Below are positions 36,610-57,369 of a stretch of 64,000 bases of DNA, in pieces. The stretch's first letter is position 1. Every line of letters starts with the position of its first letter. The position numbers and the translations under genes were made by a program. This DNA comes from Phoenix dactylifera (taxonomy: Eukaryota; Streptophyta; Magnoliopsida; Arecales; Arecaceae), in contig NC_052399.1 of NCBI RefSeq assembly GCF_009389715.1, forward strand, positions 9,116,585 through 9,180,584, given 5' to 3'. The notes under the pieces were generated by a model. The model saw only the letters and a program-made list of their open reading frames with translations. It was not told the origin of the DNA and ran no database searches.

Positions 36610-38210
36610 AAAATTTTGTGACATTTGGGTTAGAAGACAAGCACAACAACCACCGAGCTATAACATGGGTTCTGCTTTATATAAATAGTTTATTTTACTT
36701 ATTTAAAGGTATTTTATTGAATAATCATTTTATGTGTATTATGATACTTCATAGTTCAGTCATTATTTTTTATATTTTTGATAAAAATAAAATATTCTTT
36801 ATGATTTTTTTAAAAATTTATTACCAAAAATATTTAGAAATATTAATAACTTTTACGTGTTAGTATAAATAGATAATTAGTGACTATTTTTTATTTATGC
36901 TATAATTAAACAGTAGTGCTTGCATTTGGCGCAAAATTTATTAATATTTTTATATTTTATTTTATTTTAAATAATTTAATATAAATTCAGCCGAGCCAGT
37001 AACTTGAACTCTTAGCAAGTCGATCTCTATACGGTTTTAATAACTATACCTTAAATATTTAGTTACACGTGTGTCACATACAATCTGTTTGGTGAATCAT
37101 GTTCCATTCTTTTATTATTATATAATTAATATTAGTTTTCATCATCGAGTAATGTTAAAAATTTAATTTATATTTGAATAATATCTAACTTATATCTATA
37201 TTTCAATAGAAAATATGGTTACCAGTATCCAACTTGTATCTGTATCTGCTCGAGACAAACATAAATATGCTTAATATTTATCCTTTTAGAACAACTATGA
37301 ATACTAATGTAATATTAATTTAATATCCATATCCATCTTTGTATTCGTTAAAAGTATGAATATAAATATACTAGCATATAATTCTTATCCGATCTATTTT
37401 CTACCCTATTTGAATTTCCAAATTTTTGTAACATTTTGATGCTTAATTAAAATACTTACTAATGCATAACTTTTTTAAGCCATCGTGACATTGTAAGTAA
37501 TTAATTGTATGAATTTTTATTATAGAAAAATTATCCTAAATTTTTATTGGGAATCATTCAAATCCAATTATACAAATGCTCTAAAAGCTATTTAAGTTTG
37601 ATTCTCTATCTCTCAAACGCACCTACACAAAAACAAAAATGCACATCCGTTCATACAAATACCCATAAAATTATATCACACACGAGAGAGGTAAGATAAG
37701 AAAAAAATACATGTCCATCTATTTTTTTTTGCATCATGAATTTTATAAGATAGAAAAAGATCCATCCTAAGAGGCATATTATTGTCTTGTCACAACTAGA
37801 AAGAATCCTAGATATTTTACAGAGGTTGTATATCCTAATGAGACTTCTTAGTCCTTTTTTTTCTCTTTCTTTGGAAAGATCACAATTGCAATGCACTTTC
37901 CAGGCAAAGATGCGAAAGTACTTCTAATGCATGTTTGGAGAAGAAGAGTGCAAACCAAAGGATGTGTCCTTTTGAAAGTAAACCTTTTGATATTAGATGA
38001 TTAGTTATTTCTTTGGCCTAACAAACCAGATGTTATTAAAATAGATTGTGTGCGTATATATGTATGCATAAATAGATAGATAGATAGATAAGGGTAGCCT
38101 AGTATACGAAGCTCTTGCTATTGTATGATTTGGAGAAAATCAGATGCATACAATTTTATCCCTGCGTATGGAGAGATTATTTTCATATTTCGAACAATAT
38201 AAAATTCACT
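36610..38210. other. AT-rich intergenic DNA
   Basis: Very AT-rich. Short GATA microsatellite at about 38070-38090. No gene is supported. Confidence 0.4.
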
Positions 38211-38485
38211 ATAAATGGCAACATACATGTTGCCCAAGGTGACAAGCCAAGAGGGGGGGGGGGTGAATTGGTTTCTTTTAATTTTAACTATCTTACTTGT
38301 GTTAAATGATGAGTTAGTGAACTTAAACAAATCACAATGCAAACAACAAGAAGTATCGTGGTACGGTGCTCTCCTTAGCACCTACGTCCACTCCCCAAGC
38401 GACCCCTTGGGAATTCACTATAATCCCGCGGATTACAGTTGGATTGTTTTCCGGGCTCACAATCCAAAAACCTTTACACTTTGGT

Positions 38486-38640
38486 TTTCCGGGTTCACCA
38501 AAAACCTATGTTGGTTTTACGGGCTCACCAACGAACCTATGTTGGTTTTACGGGCTCACCAACGAACCTTTACAATTGGTTTTTCGGGTTCACCAATCAA
38601 CCTATTCCGTTGGTTTTGCGGGCTAACCAACCCACCTTTA
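38486..38640. repeat. Short tandem array, unit about 31-36 bp
   Basis: About five imperfect units of the type 'TTGGTTTTnCGGGCTCACCAACGAACCT...'. Two adjacent 35-bp units (ending CCTATG and CCTTTA) are almost identical. Each unit is itself partly self-complementary (TTGGT...ACCAA). Confidence 0.75.
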
Positions 38641-39066
38641 CAAGTAGTTTAATAAACAAAGGAAGAAGATTTAAACTCCTAGATGAGCAAATATAACAAT
38701 ATAATCTACAAAGAAGAGTTTAGAGAATAGTTATCGCTTGATATGACTTCTCTCTTCTTTGTCAAGGATGCTTCACTCTTCACGGGTGGATGGAGCTCTT
38801 AATGACTCTTTGAATCTGCTCAACCACTTTCTTTTGACTCTTGAATGAAGCACTTGGATGAAGAAGATTAGGGCACTTTGTCTTTCTTGTGTACTCTTTG
38901 ATATTCTTGCAAAAGGATGTTCTCTCTAATGATTAGTGCCACTTTAAATAGTTTTCTTCATCCATTGGACAAGCCCCAATGGTTAGAATTCAAAAACTAG
39001 CCGTTACTCACTGTTGGAAATACAAAAAGTACTTCTGCAGAACTAGCCGTTATGCTTCTGCCCGTG

Positions 39067-39552
39067 TTTGGGTCGGCTCAACCTGTCCTTGGGTCGACCC
39101 AACTTTCACTTGGGTCGACTCAAACTTTCCTTGGGTCGACCCTCTCAGAACCACAGAAACTTGCAATTCAGCCTTCCTTCACTTGGGTCGACCCAACATT
39201 TCTTTGGGTCGACTCAAGGTTCAGTTGGGTCGACTCAACTTCTTCTTGGGTCGACCCTCTCAGGGTTTTCAGAGAATCTTTTCTGTCATCTGTTCTGTCT
39301 TGCCTTTGGGTCGACCCACTCAGGGTTTGGGTCGACTCAAGCTTGGGTCGACTCAACTTTATCTTGGGTCGACCCTCTCAGTATTTCCAGAGAACCATTT
39401 TCTGAGTTGTTGAGAAGCTTGATGTTTGGGTCGACTCATGCTTTCCTTGGGTCGACCCAACTTACTGTTCATCTGTGCCATTTTTGCAGAAGTGTGCCAA
39501 ATGCTTTCTTGATATGCCGGGGTCGACCCAATCAACCTTGGGGTCGACTCAA
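39067..39552. repeat. Array of 15 GTCGAC palindromes (TTGGGTCGACTCAA / GGGTCGACCC)
   Basis: I count fifteen exact GTCGAC hexamers in about 485 bp, nearly all inside TTGGGTCGACYCAA- or GGGTCGACCCTCTCAG-type contexts. Spacing is irregular, about 13-60 bp. The spacers include repeated CCCTCTCAG followed by diverged sequence, so a larger composite unit has been duplicated. Irregular spacing and similar spacers exclude a CRISPR array. Confidence 0.85.
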
Positions 39553-39760
39553 TCCACACTTTGCTGCAACTCAAGGTTAGATTCATCCATATAAACAATG
39601 AAATGCATCTTTATTATAATTATACGAATATACTGAGAGTAACAGACTTACAAATGAAGTATCGAATTAACTTATAACATACTCTCGATTATTGCTTGTT
39701 AATCATCAAAATAACACTATCATCCTCAATACACAAACATAAAATATGCAAAAAAAACTT

Positions 39761-42185
39761 TTCATACAATTTATCAGATTTTCTACATTATTGTGAATTT
39801 CAACACTTCCATGGTTCTTTTAGTTCTCTAAAATCAAATATCTTTTTTTGGCATTAACTCGATCGTTTTGATCCACCAAGTTTAATCAAAAAACCGAAAC
39901 CTTTTGTTTGAGGGGAAAAACTGCTTTGTGCGCTAGACTAATAGTCAGCTAGTCTTTCAAGAAGCTTCCTTAATTAATAACTTCTTTGTAACTTGTTGAC
40001 TGACTCCAAAAAAAGATTATTCTCATGATCAACTTTCAGGAAAAAAGAATTAAAGCACCAACTCGGGGACTTTTTTCTAAAACCATAGGGACAATGCATT
40101 TTTTTTTCCCCAAAGAGCCAGATTTGAAAATGAAGCACCAAAAGGTCCAAAAGATTGAATAATATGATTAGTATATATCCATGAAGGCCAATGATCATCT
40201 TGTCGATATCAAAAACAAAACAAACTATTGAATGAAAGCTAAGCCACTGATGGCATAGTTTATCCAAACCCGACTCCATTAATCTTCCTTACGATCTCTC
40301 AAGGCGAACCACATTCTTTTTCTTTTTTTTTTCTCAGTCTAGTGGACCAAATTACCCTTCATGCCATACTTTTCTTTTGGAGTTCAGCGGACTAAGAGAT
40401 TCAATCCCATCCAGAAGGCTACGTTTTCCAATAAAATACACTGGACCAAATTTTGACGAAAAGGTACGTTGGAACAGACCACACAAGCCCATTTCGAACG
40501 CTAAACTGCTACTTGTCTTTTTTTTTTTTTTTTTTTGGTCCACTGTACCGAACCAATTAGACCTTGTCTAGAGCGTTCACTTTTCCTCCTCCTTTGCATG
40601 GTAGGCTCTCCTCGAGTCCTTGTTTTTGAGTGGAAGAATTTTAGATGCGTTCAATTTTGAATTAAGTCTTTGGATGAAGACAAATAGCCTGAAACACCTG
40701 CAGTTTGGTGAAGAGAAGGTCTGTTTGTTTTGCTTTTTTACTCTTAAGACTGTAGAGCTGCCAACCTTCTAACTTGGCCGTGGCAGGTCCACAAGAATAA
40801 AATCATGCTCTCAATTGACTCAACTATCATATTCAAGGGATGCACAAGTCTGAGATCATGGATCTGGAAGTGTTGCATCACATCAAAAGGCTGCGGTTCA
40901 TCCCATCCAATTCCCACATGAGCTTAAAGCATCTACAAATGGGAGTCGTGTGAGATGGCTCCTCACATTTCATGGCCTCAATTTTTTTTAACATTTGTTG
41001 AGGAACATTGATCCTTGATGCTAGCAAACAACAATGTCACTTTTTTTTTTTCTTTTTTATAAAGAGAGAGACAAAGCCACTTGGCCTTTATTAGAAAAGT
41101 GAAGTTTACAAAAACTATTTTAAAAAATTTGCAAAAAATAGTGGTCTATAAGTAGACCTGTTAAACCATTTATCAAACTGAATAATCTCATATCTGATTT
41201 GAAGGATCACAACAATGCCACATCTTTTTTCATGTGAATTGCATTTTGGATTGCTCAAGATTTTGTATCAAGAATATTAACAAAATGGCATTTACATAGG
41301 AAGTTTTGCAGTAAGAGATTCACTTTGACTATGAAGCATCAAATGTGTTTTTTTTTTTTTTTTAACGAGTACTCCCAAGTGACTTGTTGGTCATATTGTT
41401 TGATTTGTCTATTCACCTAGATCAGCATAAACTGCTCCATGAGCTCATGCCTAAGTTTTCTAGTTTATAATTTGTAGTGGTTGCTACATCACATTTGATG
41501 CATAACCAAGTAGAATGAGAATTGAAATTCGGGATCATATCGACGAGGTTTGAACAATTTGCAGTTCGGTCTAATATCCAAGAAAGTTCATGGTCAAGTT
41601 AAAGAAATAAAGAAAAAAGCAAATGTACAAAAGGTGGCATGTGCTTTGATTCTAAAAGTTGATGATCGTGCACTAGGGACAATAAATCTCCATGAACTTG
41701 TCAAGAAACAAGGCCTAGGAAATTTAGTGGGGGGATATGCAAATCTTATATAAAGGGAGCTTTGACCTACGTGCATGTCTCATATGAAGTCCTGCAAAGG
41801 AAACAAATACGAAACACCTCCACGAACCTTGTTGGGTAGTGATTTCTTAATATATATATATATATATATATCGTCATATAGAGGTAGGTGTACAATGGTA
41901 GATGCATGCATCGATTGACGATAGATTTTTATTTGAAATCTTTTATTGTTCTCCAAAGAAAGCAATGACCGAGAACAGATTTGAACAAAAACATTGAATG
42001 TTCTTTGATAAGGGTTATTGAGGCAAAGTGTCGAAGATGCCTTTCAAAGTTTCGGTGGAGATGTCTTTCAAAGTTTCGGTCAAAACATGAATTCCCGAAC
42101 CTTTTCTCAGAAAAAGAACAAGGGATTTCTTGCTGATTCCCAAGTTATGATCTCACCTTGTTGAAAAAAAGAAACACGAAAGAAC
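39761..42185. other. Intergenic DNA without recognised genes
   Basis: AT-rich, with several long T runs (40526-40548, 41343-41363) and an AT microsatellite at about 41851-41870. A GTGGACCAA / TTGGTCCAC inverted pair near 40341 and 40547 is too short to call an element. No gene is supported. Confidence 0.4.
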
Positions 42186-42189
42186 AAAA

Positions 42190-42580
42190 TGGTGCAGGCG
42201 CCAAGGTGGTAGCCTAGTGGTACTGAGCGAAAATTCTAACTCCATGATACCAAGTTTGAGTCGCTGCAGGCGCAGATTAAATGGTAGCTTCGGCCACAGC
42301 TTGGTCATGGGGCATAGGATCGCTTCTTGAACTGCTAGTAGACGGGATGGTGGTGCCAGGTGTGGCTTACTAACACGTGGAACTTGAGCTAAAGCCCAGA
42401 AGGGTAGCTGAGCCGGATCCATGGGTGGGGAGGGTATGAGTAAGATCGGTCGGGGTGCCCAACACACGGTCATTTCTATCTACATCGAACACTCTCCTGG
42501 CGGGGCGGGGGCCCAGTGGAAGCTGCTACGCGGGGGTGGGCTTGTCCTTCCCCCTACCTCTTTTTCTTAAAAAAAAAAGA
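42190..42580 (+). mobile_element. SINE-like element with tRNA-derived internal promoter
   Basis: The start contains TAGCCTAGTGG (within 42211-42223), a perfect A-box (TRGCNNAGYGG). About 40 bp on, GTTTGAGTCGC resembles a B-box (GGTTCGANTCC, 8 of 11). This is the RNA polymerase III promoter layout of tRNA-derived SINEs. The body has no open frame and is GC-richer than its flanks. The 3' end is CTACCTCTTTTTCTTAAAAAAAAAA followed by an A-rich tail. No target duplication was located with certainty. Confidence 0.65.
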
Positions 42581-42692
42581 ACAAAAGAAATTAAAAAAGA
42601 ACAAAAGAAATTAAAAAAAAGACAATCGTCAAAAAAGAAAGAAAGAAGGGAAAAAAAAAGCAAGCAAGCATGAAAGAAAGAATGGGAGAAAG

Positions 42693-42724
<32 letters not shown>

Positions 42725-43113
42725 GCTAGAGTTTGTGGCTGCAAAAGAGTGGCCCGTGTACCGGAAGTAAATTCAGTTATTTTATGTCTCTAGGAGCAGT
42801 CATTGGTAATAATATTTCTGCCACCATATAGAGTATTTGGTAATACGAAGCAGTGGTGAAAGAATTGCAGCTTAAAGATTATAATGAAATTCTTCATCTC
42901 TTGAAATATGAGCATATTATATTTCTCCGTGTCTTTCTCATTTTTACCATAATTATCATGATATTATCAAGATATCAATTTTTTTGCTCTTGCTCAAAAA
43001 AAAAAAAAAAATGGTGTTCTTGACAGAAGATTCTTCATAGATAAAAACCTGAGACCAAGTTTTGTGGCTATGGCTGCCACTTGAGTTTGGATCCTTGAAA
43101 TAATAGCATATTA

Positions 43114-43227
43114 CTAGCATGAACACGACATCTTTAGCTTTCCTTCACTCCCACAAGCAACAACCATCAGCTAGCATGAACGCCACATCTGTAGCTTTCC
43201 TTCACTCCCACAAGCAACCACCAATTC
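43114..43227. repeat. Tandem duplication of a 57-bp unit upstream of ALD1
   Basis: Units 43114-43170 and 43171-43227 both run CTAGCATGAAC..CACATCT.TAGC then TTTCCTTCACTCCCACAAGC, with only a few differences. The unit is 57 bp (19 codons), so frames are kept through both copies, but no protein is recognised. It is about 1.3 kb upstream of the ALD1 start. Confidence 0.85.
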
Positions 43228-43889
43228 ATATAAGACATAAAAGCATTGCAGAGACTTTTCTACAGCCCCCTTCGCAATTATTAATGTGCACATACAACTC
43301 ATTTTTCAGATCAAGCACGTTGCCAGTTTGATCCAAGATGCTTGGCTGCTCATAAATCATAACTTCTCCAACTCCCTTTTGGCAGCCCTTAGACTGGATG
43401 CTGGTGATGGCAATAGAAGTGTGGCGAGACCAAGCCAGACATTGGAAGGTGATATTGTCCTGGTGAACTTTTCAAAGTGGCCAATTCATGAATTATGTTG
43501 TAGAAATAATAACTGTTTTCGAAAGTCCTTAATGGAAATCAGATCATGCCAACTGCTGCGCTCTAACAACATATACAACTCCAACATGATCCATGATAAA
43601 TTATTGTCTTTAAAATTACCTTCATACATACATGTGATGCCTCTTGAAGACAGAAAACTTTATACTATGGAAGACATAACTTCATCAAGAAGAAACTTTA
43701 AACTTCTAAAATTCTCTCATCATTGTAGATTTATCGAGGCTTGATGTGAAAAATTGTGGTTGCTGAAATTCTATGACTGCGAGTATAAATTTGGGTGCCT
43801 ATTGCCTAAATTATACTGATTCTTTTTAAGGTGATCTTTAAACTGTCTCTAACTTGTACTTTTCATACTCCCTGTGTTGTTTCTGTTTT

Positions 43890-44250
43890 CCACCTGAAAT
43901 TTACTGACCGCTAGATATAAATTTATTCTGGATGTGAACTTCTTGACTATGGTTAGAACTTTGGACAGATCCAAAGCTACATAGGCCCCCAAAAGTGAAT
44001 AGCAATTTGCCTTTTCTGCAACATACAAGTCATCCTATACGTATGGTCAGAATATTCATGGAAATTAGGTGGAAGAAAGGGAGTCCTATTCCACCAATCA
44101 CCATCCCCCTATCACGTTCCAAACTAGACAAGAGGAATGAGGTGTGCACATCCTAGTCCAGTCTTGTTATAGAGACAACCATGCGTTGGATGGGTGAAAC
44201 ATATTGTTAATGTTCGATTTTCCAACAACCTTCCTCAACCCTATATAATT
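43890..44250 (+). promoter_or_regulatory. Candidate ALD1 promoter elements
   Basis: TATATAA at 44242-44248 is about 300 bp upstream of the proposed ATG. Upstream are GAAATTT (43896-43902) and a W-box-like TTGACT (43943-43948). In Arabidopsis, ALD1 is a direct target of SARD1/CBP60g, which prefer GAAATT(T) sites, and WRKY factors bind TTGACY. Such short motifs are frequent by chance in AT-rich DNA, so only the TATA box is a reasonable call. Confidence 0.35.
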
Positions 44251-44547
44251 CAACATCAACCACATTGCATTCTTGCCATCTGAGGTTGTATTCTTCTCGC
44301 TCTATACACACATTGCAAGAACTCAACAGAGATTATTTAATTGAAGAGCATTTCTGATTCTAAATATCTCTGCATTCTTGCAGACAAGGATGATCACATC
44401 ATAGTAATGCTTTGTTTGTTAAAATATATTCGATAAATCATTTGCTATAGGGTTTTCTTTATATTTCTCTCTTGATCTTATCGTATTTCTTTCTATAGTT
44501 CAATTATTTCTTGGAAAGGAGTTCCGTCTTGCAACAGAAGACATCAA

Positions 44548-54243
<9,696 letters not shown>

Positions 54244-56640
54244 TTGTGTCTGAAATTTTTCCTTGTTGGTTTGAGTTCATAACGAATCACTATCCCTGAT
54301 GTAACCTTCTCTTTGTTCCCTTCTCTTAGGCTTGATACTCCTAAAAGGTCTTTTGTACCTTTCTTTCCTTTGCTGCTGATTAAGCTTTGCCCTATCTTTT
54401 CTTTAGAAGAAAAAAATATGCTATAATAAATGCAAATCTCTCTCTTCTCTCTTTTTTTCTTCTCTCAGGCGCATGCAAATGGTAGAAAAATGGCCCTCAA
54501 AAGCAGCCTGGCGAGGGATTGTATTGTGTTCCAATTGCTCATGTGTATCGAGTACTATTTTTTATTTTTTTATCGTATTTTATTTTCTGATTCTTTTTAA
54601 ATGTACTCATACTAGAATTATATAATCTTCTTATCAGAAAGAAAAAAAAAAGAAGAAGAAAAGGCAAACTATTCTATCAATATAGATTGAATTAAAGCTC
54701 GACACCCTAGCTATGTTTTATCGTGCCCAACCAGACCCAAGACTCATCACTTGTGATGTGATCGGGTTCAGGCCACAATCAGGCGTACCGAGACCAGACC
54801 TGTCCATTATGTGTGATGAGGTTCGAGTCAATATCAGGTTAGGCCTAGGTCAGATCAGAGCCGGCCCTACCCACTCCACACCCAAATCATGAGATTGTGC
54901 ATGCTCGCATGGACAAGAATCTATGGATGGTTATCACATTGCCTTTTTCCTTGGATCCTTATCCCAATCCACTTCCCCTATTCCTTATTCCGAGAGTGAG
55001 AGCGCTTATTGCAAGCTCAAACTTGGCAGACCTTATCTCCATAAATTGACTGGTAGGATATTTTTATGTCTTAAAGCTTATCAATTATGTAGCATCAGCT
55101 AGTAGGATGTGCAACTTCGCCGAAGCTGATTGGTTCAGATGAACCTGTTTGGTCTATTCTCATGATAAGTCGATTTGGTTCATAAAGTTCAAACCATCTA
55201 GTGACTCTTGGCACATAGATTGCATGTTAGTGATATAAGTAACATTAGCTATTTGGTCAACCTATCTTTTAGGCTAGGCTTGGCCCATTATTAACCTCAA
55301 ATTAAGATGAAGTAATATTTGGCTGATGGTTGGGATTTAGCACCGGTGGAGTTCTGGGACTGGACTTTTCTTCAGATGAAGCAGTAATTAGTACATCTAC
55401 TTTCATTTGATGTCTAGTCTCACTCGGTCACACCATAAGCTGTGGCACTTGCACTTTTATCCACAATTACATCTTGGCATATCAAGTGCATGATAGAGGA
55501 GAGGTGGACTGCCATGATTCCTGTGATGAATTGGTCGGGATTTTAATTTCTTAAAAGATAAGTAGCTATGACCTCTGCATTATTAAAGGAGAGACTTTTC
55601 CTCTCTTTTTTTTTTTTTTTGTTTTTCCTGCTCTTTGATGGCAAATTCTTGTAAGGCGAGTCCTCCTTAAAGAGTATGCATTGTAATCCCTTCACCATGA
55701 TTTTTTTCCTCACATGACCAAGAAATAAAATAGAGTTGACCATCTGCATGGAGAATTATGAAAATTCTTCATACATAGTAAGAGATAAATATGCAAGTTT
55801 ATTGTGACGTGGCCTATAGGATAGCTACTATATCTAAACATTAACCTTTATTTGGATCGGGTATCAAGTTCATAGAGATAAAAGGAAAAATTATACTAAG
55901 GGCATTATTTTATATTAGCATAAACACATAAAAAAATTATATGTATCTGAGAAAAAATGGTGTTATATCAAATAATCATTGTTATTTTACAAGCAATGAA
56001 TAGGAGTTTCTAGAGAAAAAGGTGGAAAATTAATCTTTAATGCCATGATAATATATTTTACAAGTATCCACATAATGTAACTATATTATAACTTGATAGT
56101 TCTACAAACACTATTGAATACTCGGTTGTTTGTTTTTATTGGTGCAAGACAAGATCAAACACTAGATTTCATTGCATTGCAGAGGCTTATCACTTATTTT
56201 CTTTGCATATTAAATTGATGGGAGAGAACAACATCTTAAATGATAGTGTTGATAATGCTGCATATTTTAAAGCCATCCATTATAAATATCTAATTTTTTT
56301 TCCATTTATTATTGCAAGGTTTCCATCTCTTGCTTTTTTGTAAAAAAAAAAAAAACAAAAAACTAAAAGCTATCATGATGGCCTATCATGTGCTAATTGT
56401 CATTGATCAAAACCATGGACTGAACCAAGGAGAACCAGACCGGACAAATCTATGGTTCATCAGCCGCGGTTTAGTTCAATGATTGGCATCCTCGCCGCAT
56501 TAGCTAAATCTGCGGCTTGCCCACAGAGATTCGTGGATATGGATGGCAGGCTTGAAAGGCACTCCCAGTTATTGTTGCTTTGGCCACCAACAACCTACTT
56601 AAAAATAGAAGAAAACAATGATAAAAAATCTCCACCACCT
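54244..56640. other. Intergenic DNA downstream of ALD1
   Basis: It contains the ALD1 3' UTR and AT-rich DNA. A stretch at about 54700-54880 has GACC/GGTC-rich words but no definable element. No gene is supported. Confidence 0.4.
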
Positions 56641-56642
56641 CC

Positions 56643-56650
56643 TATAAATA
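56643..56650 (+). promoter_or_regulatory. TATA box of the 53-aa gene
   Basis: TATAAATA lies 95 bp upstream of the first ATG at 56738, a normal plant spacing, with a short CT-containing leader between. Confidence 0.6.
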
Positions 56651-56737
56651 CCAAAAACCCGTGATCAATCCCTCCATAGAACCCTCAAAGCCTCAATCTC
56701 TTAGAAAAAACGGGCCTCAAATCCTATATCTGCAAGG

Positions 56738-56899
56738 ATGATGTCCATGGGAGCTAGCTATGCCCGCCTCCGTGTCCAACAAGAGCACTACAAGGAAAAG
56801 CTGAAGAGAAAGGAAGGGGAGGAGGCCAAAGGAGAGAAGAAGGGCTCCAAAGGGAAGATCCATCCTAGCGGCCCGGCGACGTCGAGCTCGAACTCTTGA
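56738..56899 (+). CDS. Small basic uncharacterised plant protein, 53 aa
   Basis: The frame begins MMSMGASYARLRVQQEHYKE and ends GKIHPSGPATSSSNS before TGA at 56897-56899. It is highly charged, Lys/Glu-rich in the middle (KLKRKEGEEAKGEKKG) with a Ser-rich tail. It has no signal peptide or membrane span and is probably helical or disordered. A TATA box 95 bp upstream and GC-rich codons standing out from an AT-rich flank support a real gene. I recall unnamed plant small proteins with an MGxSYAxxxVxQ start and a K/E-rich body, but cannot assign a function. Three possible starts lie close together (56738, 56741, 56747). A GAA microsatellite follows the stop in the 3' UTR. Confidence 0.6.
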   Translation: MMSMGASYARLRVQQEHYKEKLKRKEGEEAKGEKKGSKGKIHPSGPATSSSNS

Positions 56900-56911
56900 A
56901 AGAAGGCAGGA

Positions 56912-56940
56912 GAAGAAGAAGAAGAAGAAGAAGAAGAAGG
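56912..56940. repeat. (GAA)n microsatellite
   Basis: About eight to nine GAA units directly after the 53-aa frame, in its likely 3' UTR. Confidence 0.85.
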
Positions 56941-57369
56941 ATCTATGCCTGATTTACTGTTAGCTATTTGTAACATCGATTTTTTGTTCAGTAACACCTC
57001 ATTTTAAAGACTTCGACTTTTTTTTTTTGTTGATTTCCCAAATCTCGTTAGAGTGTCCCTTGTAGATTTTTTTTTTTTTCTGGAATTTCTGTTTTCTGAA
57101 AGTGCGGGAAGTTGGGAAAGAAGAAGAGAGCTCCGAGAGGAGCTTTTTTTGAAGCATTACTTCAAACACTTCGGTGTTGTGTTGCAACATGACCGGGAGC
57201 CTGCAGAGGCTCAAGTACTCTTTCACGCTGAAGGCAGTGAGTGGCGGCGTCTCTCGCCCAAAAAATTATATCCTATACCACATCGACCGCATGGCAGCCC
57301 ACCATGCCAACCACAACCATTCATTCCTACGTTATAGCATAAATAAAATCCACAAAATTAAACATTAGC

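Larger units (their letters stand above)
38235..39760 (+). mobile_element. Repeat island, possible solo LTR or non-autonomous retroelement
   Basis: It starts with CCAAGA, an 11-12 G run and GTGAATTGG, a motif I associate with plant retroelement LTRs. Next come short tandem units around 'GGGCTCACCAACGAACCT' (38486-38640), an A/T-richer middle, and a dense array of GTCGAC motifs (39067-39552). It ends in DNA like TTAATCATCAAAATAACACT. Several long frames cross it in all phases because the repeats lack stops; none is a gene. I could not place terminal repeats or a target duplication with certainty, so the class is tentative. Confidence 0.5.

Noticed and set aside
39067..39552. Possible CRISPR array
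   Set aside because: Plant nuclear context, irregular spacing, spacers similar to each other and very short palindromic repeats.
39052..39580. Overlapping open frames of 117-170 codons over the GTCGAC array
   Set aside because: Repeats lacking stops keep several frames open at once; no non-repetitive domain is present.
40341..40556. Possible MITE bounded by GTGGACCAA / TTGGTCCAC
   Set aside because: The inverted match is only 9 bp, no target duplication is visible and no second copy is present.
43286..43744. Open frame of 152 codons upstream of ALD1
   Set aside because: No recognised domain, no coding-like composition, and it starts inside repeat-bearing DNA; it could be a relic, but nothing supports a call.
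57053..57368. Open frames of 64-94 codons after the 53-aa gene
   Set aside because: They begin in a T-run and show no domain or promoter; most likely 3' flank.
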